Source: an uncultured Halomicronema sp.
GTDB taxonomy: Bacteria; Cyanobacteriota; Cyanobacteriia; Phormidesmidales; Phormidesmidaceae
Length of the DNA: 51,337 nucleotides
Direction: 5' to 3'
NCBI GenBank assembly: GCA_937899725.1
Contig: CALCCA010000026.1
Span: 1-51,337 of the forward strand
The notes beneath the pieces were generated by a model. The model had not been told where the DNA came from. It saw only the letters and a program-made list of their open reading frames with translations, and ran no database searches. This document shows positions 18,042-27,053 of this stretch, piece by piece. The translations under genes were made by a program, and so were the position numbers. Position 1 is the first letter of the stretch. The number at the start of each line of letters is the position of its first letter.

Positions 18042-18504
18042 CGGTGCGCCAAAGGCGTACGGTGGCTCGTTTGCCATGTCTTGATGCGGCTGCCATGGGC
18101 TATAGCAGAATTCGGAATGTAGAGTTCGGAATTCGGAGTTAGAAGGTCTGCCAGATAATGCTTGCAGCCATTTGGGATGACCTGATCAAACTGCGGCTTG
18201 CTGTAGCAAGCTGAGGAGCGGGCCAATTTGATGAGCGCGGGGCTTTAGCCGCCGAACTGAGGCAAGAGTCCCTTGAAGCCCCAAATTTGGGAGTTGGCAT
18301 CCCGTCTTGCTCCCAAACTTGAGGATCGAGGGGGCAAGAGCGGATGCGGGTGCATCCGCTCAGAAAGCTCTGGGATTTCTCTTACCACTGTGACCAAAGC
18401 ACCCCGAGGACGACCCCATGCTGAGTCGTTCTCGGGGTGCTCGAAGATTAATGCCTCAACTCGGTCAGCGATCTCATCACCCTATGAGATCGCCGACCAG
18501 ATAG
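18042..18504. other. Intergenic region with simple repeats and hairpins
   Basis: No gene is visible. It holds a run of TTCGGA repeats (18108-18141: ATTCGGAATGTAGAG then TTCGGAATTCGGAGTT), an inverted repeat TTTGGGAG/CTCCCAAA near 18285-18320, and the strong hairpin at 18398-18441. TTCGGA-rich runs of this kind are common between cyanobacterial genes. Confidence 0.55.
18398..18441 (-). terminator. Strong hairpin downstream of the cysteine-repeat gene
   Basis: AGCACCCCGAGGACGAC (18398-18414) pairs with GTCGTTCTCGGGGTGCT (18425-18441) over 17 positions with one mismatch and a 10-base loop. It lies about 65 nt past the stop of the minus-strand gene ending at 18505, so it may end that transcript. 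There is no clear T-tract. Confidence 0.45.
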
Positions 18505-19041
18505 TTAGTCCAGCGGAATGTAGCTGGGCTCAATGTCAAGGGGCTTATAGCCAGCCGCAATGCAAGTCGTCAAAGAGTCTTCAGTGGTGTAATCAACTTC
18601 ATTTGCAATGCCCACAACGCAGGCCGCATAGCGCTCGGGCAAAATAGTGCGATGGCAATGCTCTAGCACCATTTCGGAGTCGTTCACGACGAGGTCAGCG
18701 TGAATGTTCGAGACACAGGTGGCGACTTCATCGGGGCGGCGATCGCGGCTGCAGGCGACGAGCGCTGATTCCGGCAGCACGGCTGAGGCATTCAGCACAC
18801 CCGAGACACAGCTAGAGATCTCGGTCGGTCGATAGGACATGGCGCAGGCCGCCGCCGCCGCATCGGGCGCAATGCCAGCGGCTAACAGCTCGCTGGCGCA
18901 GTTGTCGTAATCAAAATCGGTGGCTTGTGCCTGAGCGGGACTCGGCATCAGGGAGAAAGCACTCGCGGCGATTAGACCAATCGTCGCCAACGGCATCACT
19001 GGATACTGGAAAAGTGCGAGCGAGCGAGAAAAATAGTTCAT
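18505..19041 (-). CDS. Secreted protein with four regular cysteine repeats
   Basis: I do not recognise a named family. The 178-residue protein starts with a signal peptide (cleavage likely after AQA near residue 39). The mature part is four tandem repeats of about 31 residues. Eight cysteines lie at residues 48, 66, 78, 97, 109, 129, 141 and 160: spacing within a repeat is 18-20 residues and between repeats always 12. Each repeat has the pattern C-x-S/x-x-L-x-A then A-x-x-x-C followed by a basic/RP(x)E segment. An even number of regularly spaced cysteines in an exported protein suggests disulfide-stapled helical hairpins. Function unknown. The gene is divergent from dxs, with about 220 bp between the two start codons. 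Confidence 0.7.
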   Translation of the reverse strand: MNYFSRSLALFQYPVMPLATIGLIAASAFSLMPSPAQAQATDFDYDNCASELLAAGIAPDAAAAACAMSYRPTEISSCVSGVLNASAVLPESALVACSRDRRPDEVATCVSNIHADLVVNDSEMVLEHCHRTILPERYAACVVGIANEVDYTTEDSLTTCIAAGYKPLDIEPSYIPLD

Positions 19042-19088
19042 GACAGAAGATTAACGGTTATGTCGGTTGATTAACGCTGAACCATGCC

Positions 19089-19119
19089 TTGACAAGAAAA
19101 ATTAAGGCTAATTTACGAT
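19089..19119 (+). promoter_or_regulatory. Candidate promoter for dxs
   Basis: TTGACA (19089-19094) matches the -35 consensus perfectly. TACGAT (19114-19119) is a weak -10 at a long 19-bp spacing. A second -10-like CATAAT lies at 19164-19169. Both point toward dxs, leaving a leader of about 90-140 nt. The assignment is tentative. Confidence 0.3.
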
Positions 19120-19262
19120 TGTTCTGAGGTCTTCTCTGGGCAACCTCCCTTACGATATTCCACCATAATCCGACTTTTTTGAAATGGGAGCAGTGGGACT
19201 AATCTTTTACAGTAAGAAGACAGCTTCAACGTTACCTAATTAAACCTGAGGGTATCTCAACT

Positions 19263-21179
19263 ATGCATTTGAGTGACGTAACTCACCCGAACCAGCTTCA
19301 CGGTTTGTCGATTCATCAACTTGAGCAGATTGCTCGCCAAATCCGAGAGAAGCATCTGGAAACCGTCGCCGCCAGCGGAGGCCATTTAGGGCCTGGTTTG
19401 GGTGTTGTAGAACTGACCTTGGCCCTGTATCAAACCCTCGACCTTGATCGCGACAAAGTCGTTTGGGATGTCGGTCACCAAGCTTATCCCCACAAGCTCA
19501 TCACCGGTCGCTACCACGACTTTCACACTCTACGTCAAAAAGATGGCGTCGCCGGATATCTCAAGCGATCGGAAAATAAATTTGATCACTTTGGCGCCGG
19601 GCATGCCTCCACAAGCATCTCAGCCGCGCTGGGCATGGCCTTAGCCCGCGATCTGCAGGGGGATGATTACAAAGTCGCCGCGATTATTGGCGATGGGGCC
19701 TTAACTGGTGGCATGGCCCTGGAAGCGATTAACCATGCGGGGCACCTGCCCAGCACGCGCTTACTCGTGGTGCTCAACGACAACGAAATGTCGATTTCAC
19801 CTAATGTGGGAGCGATTCCGCGCTATCTCAACAAGATGCGGCTGAGCCCCCCCATGCAGTTCCTCACCGACAACTTAGAAGAGCAGTTCAAGCATCTGCC
19901 GTTTGTCGGCGACTCGCTGACGCCCGAGCTGAGTCGGGTCAAAGAGGGCATGAAGCGGTTAGCCGTGCCCAAAGTCGGTGCCGTATTTGAAGAGCTGGGC
20001 TTCACCTACATGGGGCCAGTAGACGGCCACAACCTGGCCGAACTGATGAATACCTTTACCGAAGCGCACAAAATTGAGGGGCCAGTGCTCGTGCATGTGG
20101 CCACGACGAAAGGCAAGGGCTACGCGATCGCGGAGAAGGATCAGGTCGGTTACCATGCCCAAAATCCCTTCGATCTGGCGACAGGCAAGGCGAAGCCGTC
20201 AACCACACCCAAACCGCCCAAATACGCCAAAGTCTTTGGCCATACGCTGAGTAAAATCGCTGAGCAAAACCCCAAGGTCGTGGGCATTACTGCGGCCATG
20301 TCGACGGGTACGGGCCTCGACATTTTGTGTAAAAAGGTGCCGCAGCAATACATTGATGTCGGCATTGCCGAGCAGCATGCCGTTACTCTGGCGGCGGGGT
20401 TAGCAACCCAGGGGATGCGGCCCGTGGCGGCCATCTATTCCACCTTTTTGCAGCGTGCGTTCGACCAAATCGTGCACGACGTCTGCATTCAAAAGCTACC
20501 GGTCTTTTTCTGTCTCGACCGGGCGGGCATCGTTGGGGCTGATGGCCCGACCCACCAAGGCATGTACGACATTGCCTACCTGCGATCGATTCCCCATATG
20601 GTGCTGATGGCCCCGAAGGATGAAGCCGAACTGCAGCGCATGATCGTCACTGGCATTAACTACACAGACGGCCCCATTGCCATGCGCTATCCCCGTGGCA
20701 ACGGTGTCGGCGTGCCGCTCATGGAAGAGGGGTGGGAAACTTTGCCCATTGGTAAGGCTGAGGTGCTGCGTCAGGGCGACGACCTGCTGATCTTGGGCTA
20801 CGGCTCGATGGTGTATCCCGCCCTGCAAACGGCGGAAATCTTGAGTGAGCACGGCATTCAAGCCACTGTGGTGAATGCGCGCTTCGCCAAACCGATTGAC
20901 GAAGAAATCATCTTGCCGCTGGCGAAGCAAATTGGCCGGGTGGTGACGATGGAAGAGGGCTGCATCATGGGCGGCTTTGGCAGCGGCGTGGCCGAAGCCC
21001 TAATGGAGGCTCAGGTCGCGGCGCACGTCGTGCGTCTGGGCGTGCCCGACGTGCTAGTTGACCACGCCACCGCTGATCAAGCGAAGGCGGCAATCGGGCT
21101 CACGCCAGCACAGATGGCCACCACGATTCTCAGTCGCTGCCAGCTCGAAGAGCAAATGGCGACCCTGCACCAGCAGTAG
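19263..21179 (+). CDS. dxs: 1-deoxy-D-xylulose-5-phosphate synthase
   Basis: DXS condenses pyruvate and glyceraldehyde-3-phosphate, the first and flux-controlling step of the MEP isoprenoid pathway that supplies carotenoids, phytol and quinones. The 638-residue length is normal. The thiamine-diphosphate domain has the N-terminal [12 protein letters not shown] and [11 protein letters not shown], the [15 protein letters not shown]...NDN metal/cofactor motif (about residues 147-176), and the transketolase pyrimidine-binding part [18 protein letters not shown]. The C-terminal transketolase domain ends with [14 protein letters not shown]. All expected active-site segments are present. GAGGG lies about 10 nt before the ATG. 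The gene appears monocistronic. Confidence 0.97.
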   Translation: MHLSDVTHPNQLHGLSIHQLEQIARQIREKHLETVAASGGHLGPGLGVVELTLALYQTLDLDRDKVVWDVGHQAYPHKLITGRYHDFHTLRQKDGVAGYLKRSENKFDHFGAGHASTSISAALGMALARDLQGDDYKVAAIIGDGALTGGMALEAINHAGHLPSTRLLVVLNDNEMSISPNVGAIPRYLNKMRLSPPMQFLTDNLEEQFKHLPFVGDSLTPELSRVKEGMKRLAVPKVGAVFEELGFTYMGPVDGHNLAELMNTFTEAHKIEGPVLVHVATTKGKGYAIAEKDQVGYHAQNPFDLATGKAKPSTTPKPPKYAKVFGHTLSKIAEQNPKVVGITAAMSTGTGLDILCKKVPQQYIDVGIAEQHAVTLAAGLATQGMRPVAAIYSTFLQRAFDQIVHDVCIQKLPVFFCLDRAGIVGADGPTHQGMYDIAYLRSIPHMVLMAPKDEAELQRMIVTGINYTDGPIAMRYPRGNGVGVPLMEEGWETLPIGKAEVLRQGDDLLILGYGSMVYPALQTAEILSEHGIQATVVNARFAKPIDEEIILPLAKQIGRVVTMEEGCIMGGFGSGVAEALMEAQVAAHVVRLGVPDVLVDHATADQAKAAIGLTPAQMATTILSRCQLEEQMATLHQQ

Positions 21180-21574
21180 GCCTCAAGACAAACACTCCCG
21201 GCCTTCTTCCCTCGGTCTGAATTGGCTTGAGGGAGGAGGTTGGGCTAGTGTATGGCGCTGGCGATCGCGGTTATCGTCAGCGCTCAAGTTCAAAGGCTTG
21301 ATTTTGGCGCGATCGCTTTCCCGATCGCCACCATACTCAGTCTGATGTGGCAAATCGCAGTCAGGTCAAGACACTTCGGAATGGGAAGTCAAATCTTGGC
21401 AGGATGCCGTATTCCGCATCCCGCTGTAAGACAGTGGCGAATGAAATCAATCGGACGATCGCAACATGTCCTCACAAAAATCTAAGGGCAATATTAAATT
21501 CCAGTTGAATCGGTAGCGTCCGTTCAAAGCTGGAGGGGGCGGGCAGCACTCCGGTATAGAGGTGAGTAATCAAC
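21180..21574. other. Intergenic region, no gene seen
   Basis: About 395 bp between dxs and glpK. A CCTCAAG/CTTGAGG pair (21180-21186 and about 21228-21234) might form a weak terminator stem for dxs. HIP1-like sites are frequent. A GAGGTGA Shine-Dalgarno sequence stands 8-9 nt before the glpK ATG. Confidence 0.45.
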
Positions 21575-23083
21575 ATGACAGCCGCTTACATCATGGCCCT
21601 CGATTTGGGCACCACGGGTAATCGCGCCATTCTGTTTGACCAAGACGGGCAAATTGTGGCTCAGTGCTACAAAGAACTGACGCAGTATTATCCCGAGCCG
21701 GGCTGGTTAGAGCATGACCCGAGAGAAATCTGGGATGATATTCAATGGGCGGCCAAAGGGGTTTTAGAAAAAAGTCAGGTGGCCGCCCAAGACATTGCCG
21801 CGATCGGCCTCACAGTGCAGCGAGAAACCTGCCTGCTGTGGGACAAAGAAACCGGACGCCCCCATCACAACGCGATCGTCTGGCAAGACCGGCGCACAGC
21901 CCCGCTATGTAACGACCTGCGCGCCCAGGGCAAAGCCGATGAGATTTACGATCGCACCGGTCTGGTTTTAGATGCCTACTTTTCGGCAACTAAACTGGCC
22001 TGGCTGCTAGAGCGCACCCACAAATATACCGATCCGCCCCTATCGCTCGACAGCACGTTGGCGGGCACGATCGATACTTGGGTGTTGTGGAACATGACCG
22101 GTGGCCAGGTGCATGCCACCGATCACAGCAACGCCAGCCGCACCATGCTACTCAACCTGCAGGAGCACGATTGGGATCCGACATTGCTAAAAATGTTCGA
22201 TATTCCGCCGCACATTATGCCCACAGTGAAGCCCAGCTTGGGCCTGTTTGGTCATACCGATCCCAGCTTTTTAGGGGCAGAGATTCCCATCACGGCGGTG
22301 CTGGGGGATCAACAGGCGGCCCTCTTTGGCCACGGCTGTGACAGTCCAGGAGCGCTTAAATGTACCTACGGCACGGGCGCGTTTTTAGTCGCCCATACCG
22401 GTGAGCAGATTGTGCGCACCAATCATGAACTGCTGTCAACGATCGCCTGGTCTACCGCGAACGGCGACCAGCCCCAGTTTGGCTACGCCGTTGAAGGCGC
22501 GATGTTTACCGCTGGAGCCTGCATTCAGTGGCTGCGAGACGGCATTCGGGTGATTAGCCATGCGGCTGATACCGAAGCCCTGGCTAAGCGTATTGGCACG
22601 AATGGCGGCGTTTATTTTGTCCCAGCGCTGAGCGGCTTGGGAGCCCCCCATTGGGATATGAATGCGCGGGGCTCATTTATGGGCATCACTGCTGCCGTAA
22701 AGCGGGAACACATGGTGCGAGCTGTATTAGAGGCGATCGCCTATGAAGTCAAAGAAGTCGTCGATGCCGTGAATGCTGGCAGCACCATTCCCATTCAGCG
22801 GCTCAAGGTCGATGGCGGCGCGTGCCAAAACGATTTTCTGATGCAGTTTCAAGCTGACGTCCTGGGGATTGCCATTGAACGTCCGCAGATTTTAGACACC
22901 ACCGCGCAAGGAGCCGCCTTTGCCGCTGGCCTCGCGAGTGGATTTTGGCAAGACTACCGCAGCCTCATCGACAGCCGCAGCATTGATCAAGTGTTTGAGC
23001 CGGGCCAAGGCGCATCCTCAGCACAAGATAACTATGCCCTCTGGCAAAAGGCGGTGGAGCGCTCTAAACGCTGGATCGAATAA
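21575..23083 (+). CDS. glpK: Glycerol kinase
   Basis: GlpK phosphorylates glycerol to sn-glycerol-3-phosphate with ATP in the cytoplasm. The 502-residue protein is of normal length for the FGGY kinase family. It has the N-terminal phosphate loop ALDLGTTGNRAILFD, GWLEHDPREIW with the glycerol-contacting residues, QDRRTAP, the central GDQQAALFGHG, and the second FGGY signature region LKVDGGACQNDFLMQFQADVLG near residue 410. No glycerol facilitator or G3P dehydrogenase gene is adjacent, so it probably serves lipid or compatible-solute turnover. The GAGGTGA ribosome site supports the start. Confidence 0.95.
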   Translation: MTAAYIMALDLGTTGNRAILFDQDGQIVAQCYKELTQYYPEPGWLEHDPREIWDDIQWAAKGVLEKSQVAAQDIAAIGLTVQRETCLLWDKETGRPHHNAIVWQDRRTAPLCNDLRAQGKADEIYDRTGLVLDAYFSATKLAWLLERTHKYTDPPLSLDSTLAGTIDTWVLWNMTGGQVHATDHSNASRTMLLNLQEHDWDPTLLKMFDIPPHIMPTVKPSLGLFGHTDPSFLGAEIPITAVLGDQQAALFGHGCDSPGALKCTYGTGAFLVAHTGEQIVRTNHELLSTIAWSTANGDQPQFGYAVEGAMFTAGACIQWLRDGIRVISHAADTEALAKRIGTNGGVYFVPALSGLGAPHWDMNARGSFMGITAAVKREHMVRAVLEAIAYEVKEVVDAVNAGSTIPIQRLKVDGGACQNDFLMQFQADVLGIAIERPQILDTTAQGAAFAAGLASGFWQDYRSLIDSRSIDQVFEPGQGASSAQDNYALWQKAVERSKRWIE

Positions 23084-23165
23084 GCCTTAAAACTAGGCGT
23101 CGCAATTCGCGGTGCGGGGGTTGTGCGTCAAATAACTGAACTGCGGGCCATCACTGCGCTGTGCC

Positions 23166-23187
23166 CCCAACAATGAAAATTGTTGGG
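23166..23187 (+). terminator. Hairpin with a GAAA tetraloop after glpK
   Basis: CCCAACAAT (23166-23174) pairs perfectly with ATTGTTGGG (23179-23187) around the loop GAAA, a stable GNRA tetraloop. It lies 83 nt downstream of the glpK stop. There is no T-run, so it may protect the 3-prime end of the message rather than terminate it. Confidence 0.45.
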
Positions 23188-23364
23188 AGTAGTAAGTCAG
23201 CATCATAGGCATCACCCTATAAATTCAGATCCCGCAGGGTGAGGAGCCGAGCACCAGACAGAGCCATCTTGAGCCGATGTCAGAAGGTGAGCTAACTGGT
23301 CGAGCGAACTTTCGGGCAGGGGTACGACTGGATAAGGGCACTCCCTCTGGGTTGGACTGGCAGC

Positions 23365-23643
23365 TTAATCAGATAAAGGCAAAACTGTTTTAAGACCAAA
23401 TTCTTGAGGGCAGCGCATGTCAACCCACACTCGATATTGAGAACCTCCTGGTGTCAGCAGCGTTGGATAGTTCTCACATAGTTGGTAAGCGAAATCGATC
23501 GCGGCCTGCTTATCAACTGCCAGAAAAACACCCGCTAGTTTCATAAAGCGATTCTTGTGAAGAACTGCTTCATGAATTGCATGATTTTCATAGAATTTGA
23601 AGATATCAACTTGTGATTCCGGCATGATATCAGGTAATGCCAT
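23365..23643 (-). CDS. Hypothetical 92-aa protein
   Basis: Not recognised. The 92-residue soluble protein has no signal peptide or membrane helix. Its sequence has normal protein character: an aromatic/charged N-terminal half (FKFYENHAIHEAVLHKNRFMKLAGVF), a helix AVDKQAAIDFAYQLCENYPTLL, and then GGSQYRVWVDMRCPQEFG. It stands alone at the edge of a lower-GC, gene-poor stretch and its own base composition is lower in GC than the flanking genes, so it may be acquired. A chance open frame cannot be excluded. Confidence 0.45.
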   Translation of the reverse strand: MALPDIMPESQVDIFKFYENHAIHEAVLHKNRFMKLAGVFLAVDKQAAIDFAYQLCENYPTLLTPGGSQYRVWVDMRCPQEFGLKTVLPLSD

Positions 23644-24965
23644 TGATCGAGATAAGATGGATTTTCAGGAATCTGAGAATGACTCGCATAGTGAAGAAAC
23701 GCTCATTTGAAATTCAATACTGGGAACGCCGAGCTAAAAACTAGAGTGCGTGACTAGCATCCGCAAACATTTCGCCATGCCTAGAAAAAACCGAGAAAGC
23801 TTAGCATTCCCATTTTTTAATGAGTTTGATCTCAGTTCAGAAAATTAATTGTGAAGGTCTGAAAAACCAGATTCCGTGACAATTGGAATCGGAATTTTCC
23901 AGAAATAAGTCGCCTCTTTTTTTGAGATGACCAATATAGTTTGCCTACAACGTCAAGCCAACTATTAAGCTATGGATGAATCAGGATCCAGCTTGATGAG
24001 GCAAGCACTCAGCAACCCCGTATTGGCCTCATCTTCTGATAACAACAAGGTGTGGACATCTGCAGAAGGTATTATTTGTATCTTGGAAACCTATCGATTG
24101 CGACCGGAAAAATCGAGTAAATAGCTGATATCCAGCAGCAGCAACACATCGAAGAATGCAGCTCAACATTAAAGAGGGTATTTTTTTGCCCGTTAAAAAT
24201 TATTCTCTCAGTCTTATGCTTCCCTGATTGATGATCAGCCTGAAAGAGGCTCATCATCATTTTCAATATGTTTTTAGATCGGCTGGTACCTTTTGCTTGA
24301 CTGGCTGGTTAACGCTGATAGGTACTGGGGAGTTGATCAGTGTCACGATTTGCTAGGGCAAGCAAATCTCACTCGTGGATTTGACCCGATGTCTTGAATA
24401 TGTCCGACGGCACAATAATCGAGGGTGAATCTTAGTTTATTTAGTGGCAACTTAAAGACCTGCCCAAGCAAGATATCACGTCTGATCCAGTGCTAAATTT
24501 TCGTTGGCAAGGGGAAAGTGCAAGATGACGTAGTTAGGCGAAATCTCCATCAAGGTGAGATTCTGCCTGATATGAGTTGAGCGATGAAATTGCTGTGAGC
24601 CCAACAGGGTTTAAATCTGACCAGCATTGTCGGCTGTCGAGGTTGGAGACTCTGAATCAAGGCGGGCTCAAGCTTTGTTTTACTCGCAACCAACTGTATT
24701 CGTCTCTCTGCTCTCAAACAGCGCCACCCATCAGACTCCTCACCTGTCACGCTTGCTGATGGCCCCTGACTGGGCACCCGCTCCCTGACAAGCTTCACCG
24801 ACCGGTGTTTCCAATCTTGTCCTTGAGCAGTGTGCTTCATTAGTCAGCGGGGCGCATCTCACTGGCATCCTTACAGCGGCTTTTGCGGTGATCTCGGCGA
24901 TCGCCCGATTTTTAGCGGTTTAAACTCCTAAAATGCTGAGGAGGCTTGAATGAGGTATTAAAGCC
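23644..24965. other. Gene-poor, AT-richer stretch of 1.3 kb
   Basis: No supportable gene. Base composition is visibly AT-richer from about 23640 to 24340 than in neighbouring genes, with T- and A-runs and few HIP1 sites. That is the look of foreign or decaying DNA. The frames at 24072-24266 and 24550-24840 (both minus) show no motif. I found no tRNA-like T-arm or long inverted repeat. Confidence 0.55.
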
Positions 24966-25307
24966 ATGCGTAGGATTGACGTCATCGGAATTGGCTTTGG
25001 CATTTTTTTGCTCGGCGGTGGGCTTTATGTGGGGTTTCGCCTGGCCGGATTGGACGGCCTCTCTGCTGGGGTGTGGAGTCAGGTGATTTTCGTCGGCGGC
25101 ATTTTAGGTTGGGTGGGCACCTACTTATTCCGGGTCGTCACTGGCAACATGACCTATGGCGAACAGCTCAAAGACTATGAAGAGGCAGTTTTGCAAAAAC
25201 GGCTAGACGAAATGTCACCCGAACAATGGGCTGAGCTGCAGGCCAAACTTGAAGCCGACCAAACTGCCGAACCGGAAGCTGAATCTTCTTCCTCTTCTTC
25301 AAGCTAG
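24966..25307 (+). CDS. DUF3007 family membrane protein
   Basis: The 113-residue protein matches the cyanobacterial/plant DUF3007 family. It has two membrane helices (about residues 6-28 and 37-60) with the conserved MRRIDVIGIGFGIF start, GLDGLSAGVWSQV and FRVVTGNMTYGEQLKDYEEAVLQKRLDEM. A cytoplasmic helix follows, and then a low-complexity acidic and serine tail that is longer than usual. The family's function is not established; its distribution suggests a link to photosynthetic membranes. GAGG lies 11 nt before the ATG. trpA follows after 175 bp on the same strand. Confidence 0.85.
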   Translation: MRRIDVIGIGFGIFLLGGGLYVGFRLAGLDGLSAGVWSQVIFVGGILGWVGTYLFRVVTGNMTYGEQLKDYEEAVLQKRLDEMSPEQWAELQAKLEADQTAEPEAESSSSSSS

Positions 25308-25482
25308 CGATCGCGATGAAAGGCCTGATAGGGCTAGCGACAGCGAGAACATAGCAGCGGTAGACGAGTGCTCCATCTTGCCCTAGATTGCTTGAGTGGC
25401 TCTTGAATCTACGGGTGTTTCAAACGTGGAAAACTGCTTGAGTCGCTATTGATAGAACGCTTTGCAGGGGTAAGGGTAGGTT

Positions 25483-26289
25483 ATGAAATCCGTTTCTGAG
25501 CAGTTTCAGGCGCTCCGCGATCGCCAGCAGTGCGCGCTCATTCCCTTTGTGACGGCGGGCGATCCTGACCTGGCAACCACCGCCACCGCCCTTAAAACGC
25601 TCGATCGCTGCGGCGCTGATCTGATTGAGCTGGGGGTGCCCTACTCTGATCCTCTGGCAGATGGGCCGGTTATTCAAGCGGCGGCGACTCGCGCCCTGCA
25701 AAAAGGCACGTCACTCGATGATGTGCTGGCCCTGGTCAAAACAGTGGCCCCTGAAATCAGTGCCCCGATCATTCTGTTTACCTATTACAACCCGATTCTG
25801 AATCGGGGTATTAACCAATTCTTTCAAGACATTGCCGCGGCAGGGGCGAAGGGATTGGTAGTGCCAGATCTGCCGCTCGAAGAAGTGGCCGCCGTCACCG
25901 ACGCTGCCACTCAGTCAGGCATCGAGGTGATTTTGCTGGTGGCCCCCACGAGTCCCAAAGCGCGGATTCAGGCGATCGCTGAGCAGGCTCAGGGCTTTAT
26001 TTATCTGGTCAGCGTTACCGGGGTGACGGGCATTCGCGCCGAGATTCAAGACCGGGTCAAAGACCTGCTCGACGAACTGCGTACCCTCACCGATAAGCCC
26101 GTTGCGGTCGGTTTTGGGGTTTCGCAGCCGGATCAGGCCGCCCAGCTGCGATCGTGGGGAGCCGACGGTGTGGTGGTCGGCAGTGCCTTTGTGAAACGAC
26201 TGGCCAACAGCGACGATCCGACAGCGGGAGTCGCCGCCCTCGAAACGTTTTGCACCGAACTGCACCAAGCGGTGAAACCGTCTGCCTGA
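25483..26289 (+). CDS. trpA: Tryptophan synthase alpha subunit
   Basis: TrpA cleaves indole-3-glycerol phosphate to indole and glyceraldehyde-3-phosphate and channels indole to TrpB. The 268-residue TIM barrel is of normal length. Both catalytic acids sit in their usual segments: the glutamate in [11 protein letters not shown] and the aspartate in [11 protein letters not shown]. The phosphate-binding loop [14 protein letters not shown] and [12 protein letters not shown] are also intact. TrpB is not in this window, which is usual in cyanobacteria where trp genes are scattered. A purine-rich AAGGGTAGG precedes the start. Confidence 0.96.
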   Translation: MKSVSEQFQALRDRQQCALIPFVTAGDPDLATTATALKTLDRCGADLIELGVPYSDPLADGPVIQAAATRALQKGTSLDDVLALVKTVAPEISAPIILFTYYNPILNRGINQFFQDIAAAGAKGLVVPDLPLEEVAAVTDAATQSGIEVILLVAPTSPKARIQAIAEQAQGFIYLVSVTGVTGIRAEIQDRVKDLLDELRTLTDKPVAVGFGVSQPDQAAQLRSWGADGVVVGSAFVKRLANSDDPTAGVAALETFCTELHQAVKPSA

Positions 26290-26524
26290 CAGCGTTGATC
26301 AAGGCGATTTCCGCAAAAGAATGTACCAGATGTACCAGAACTGGCAGGGTAGAGCTAGGAATGGGTATATCGACAACATCCCAATCGTCCATAACGCAGC
26401 GGCGACAACCTCATAAGGATAAAAATGGGTCGTCAGAACCCCGGTTTCTTCGCGATGACCCGTCAGTGGCCCATTCTCCGCCAGCAACTGGGGATCTATA
26501 GCAAACCGTAGTTTGATCAGGTCA

Positions 26525-26860
26525 CTCTTCAAAGATGTCGTCCAGAAGCTTACCAGGTCCCAGAAACGGACCTTTACCGCGCAAGTGGCCCTGGACTACT
26601 TCAAGGGCTCTGCCCGGAAAACCGAACGCGCGATGGGGTAGGGGCGTGTCACCGGGCAACGGGGCCTGGATGCCCTAGCCAGTGGCGAGCCCTACCAAGA
26701 CAACTACAGCGCTCGTGGCCGCAAGCCTATGGAAGTGTTGCTGCCATATCGAGTAGACGATATTCATAAGTGATTGGCGAATCAGACTCAGGCCAACCCG
26801 AAGTTTCGTGCCAAATTCGAGTCAGGTGACTGGGATACGCTTTATACCAATTCGCTGAAT
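26525..26860 (+). pseudogene. Decayed transposase fragment, probably ISAzo13-like
   Basis: One reading frame translates as LFKDVVQKLTRSQKRTF, then VALDYFKGSARKTERAMG, stop, then GLDALASGEPYQDNYSARGRKPMEVLLP, DDIHK, stop, then LANQTQANPKFRAKFESGD. It contains a TAG at 26639-26641 and a TGA at 26771-26773, with no frameshift between the parts. The order, helix-turn-helix-like N-terminus, then RGRKP and a basic segment, then a TQANP(K/T)F segment, resembles the N-terminal part of ISAzo13-type transposases. The catalytic DDE part is missing. The family name is from memory and needs a search; the two nonsense codons are directly seen. Confidence 0.55.
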
Positions 26861-26961
26861 TTGGACTACACACCCAAAAAGGTGTGTAGCCCCCTTCGAT
26901 AAGGGGGCAGCGACAGCGGGGGATCTCCGATCCGTAGCGCTACTTTGCAGAACTGGTATTA
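26840..26961. repeat. MITE-like unit with inverted ends and internal hairpins
   Basis: CTTTATACCAATTCGCTGAA and the following TTTGGACT (26840-26867) are mirrored by TTGCAGAACTGGTATTAC (26945-26962) on the other strand. Between them lie two tight hairpins, ACACACC/GGTGTGT and GCCCCCTT/AAGGGGGC. About 120 bp with inverted ends and no coding capacity fits a miniature inverted-repeat element. It directly abuts the decayed transposase. Confidence 0.45.
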
Positions 26962-26974
26962 CTCATAAGTTTTC

Positions 26975-27050
26975 TCAGGGCTCCGTAGATCAGCACTCGA
27001 AGCCCACACTGAGAAAGCTTTTTTACTGGCTGACTGACCTTTAAAGCACC
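26975..27050 (-). repeat. ~75-nt direct repeat, copy B, 3 nt past the response-regulator stop
   Basis: TCAGGGCTCC to CTTTAAAGCACC aligns with 31472-31546 at roughly 70 percent identity by hand, with one gap. Read in the direction of the neighbouring gene, it begins GGTGCTTTAAAGG exactly 3 nt after the TAA. TTTCTCAGGGCT and AGCCCACACTGAGAAA can pair into a long stem, followed on the plus strand by CTTTTTTA, so it may also work as a terminator for plus-strand transcripts. Confidence 0.6.
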
Positions 27051-27053
27051 CTA

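Noticed and set aside
24072-24266. 64-codon minus-strand frame
   Set aside because: Short, cysteine cluster looks accidental, no start signal.
24550-24840. 96-codon minus-strand frame in the AT-richer island
   Set aside because: No motif; basic, low-complexity translation typical of antisense or non-coding DNA.
26299-26532. 77-codon minus-strand frame with a hydrophobic C-terminal half
   Set aside because: It runs into the 3-prime edge of trpA and the start of the decayed transposase; no family is recognised and no ribosome site is seen.
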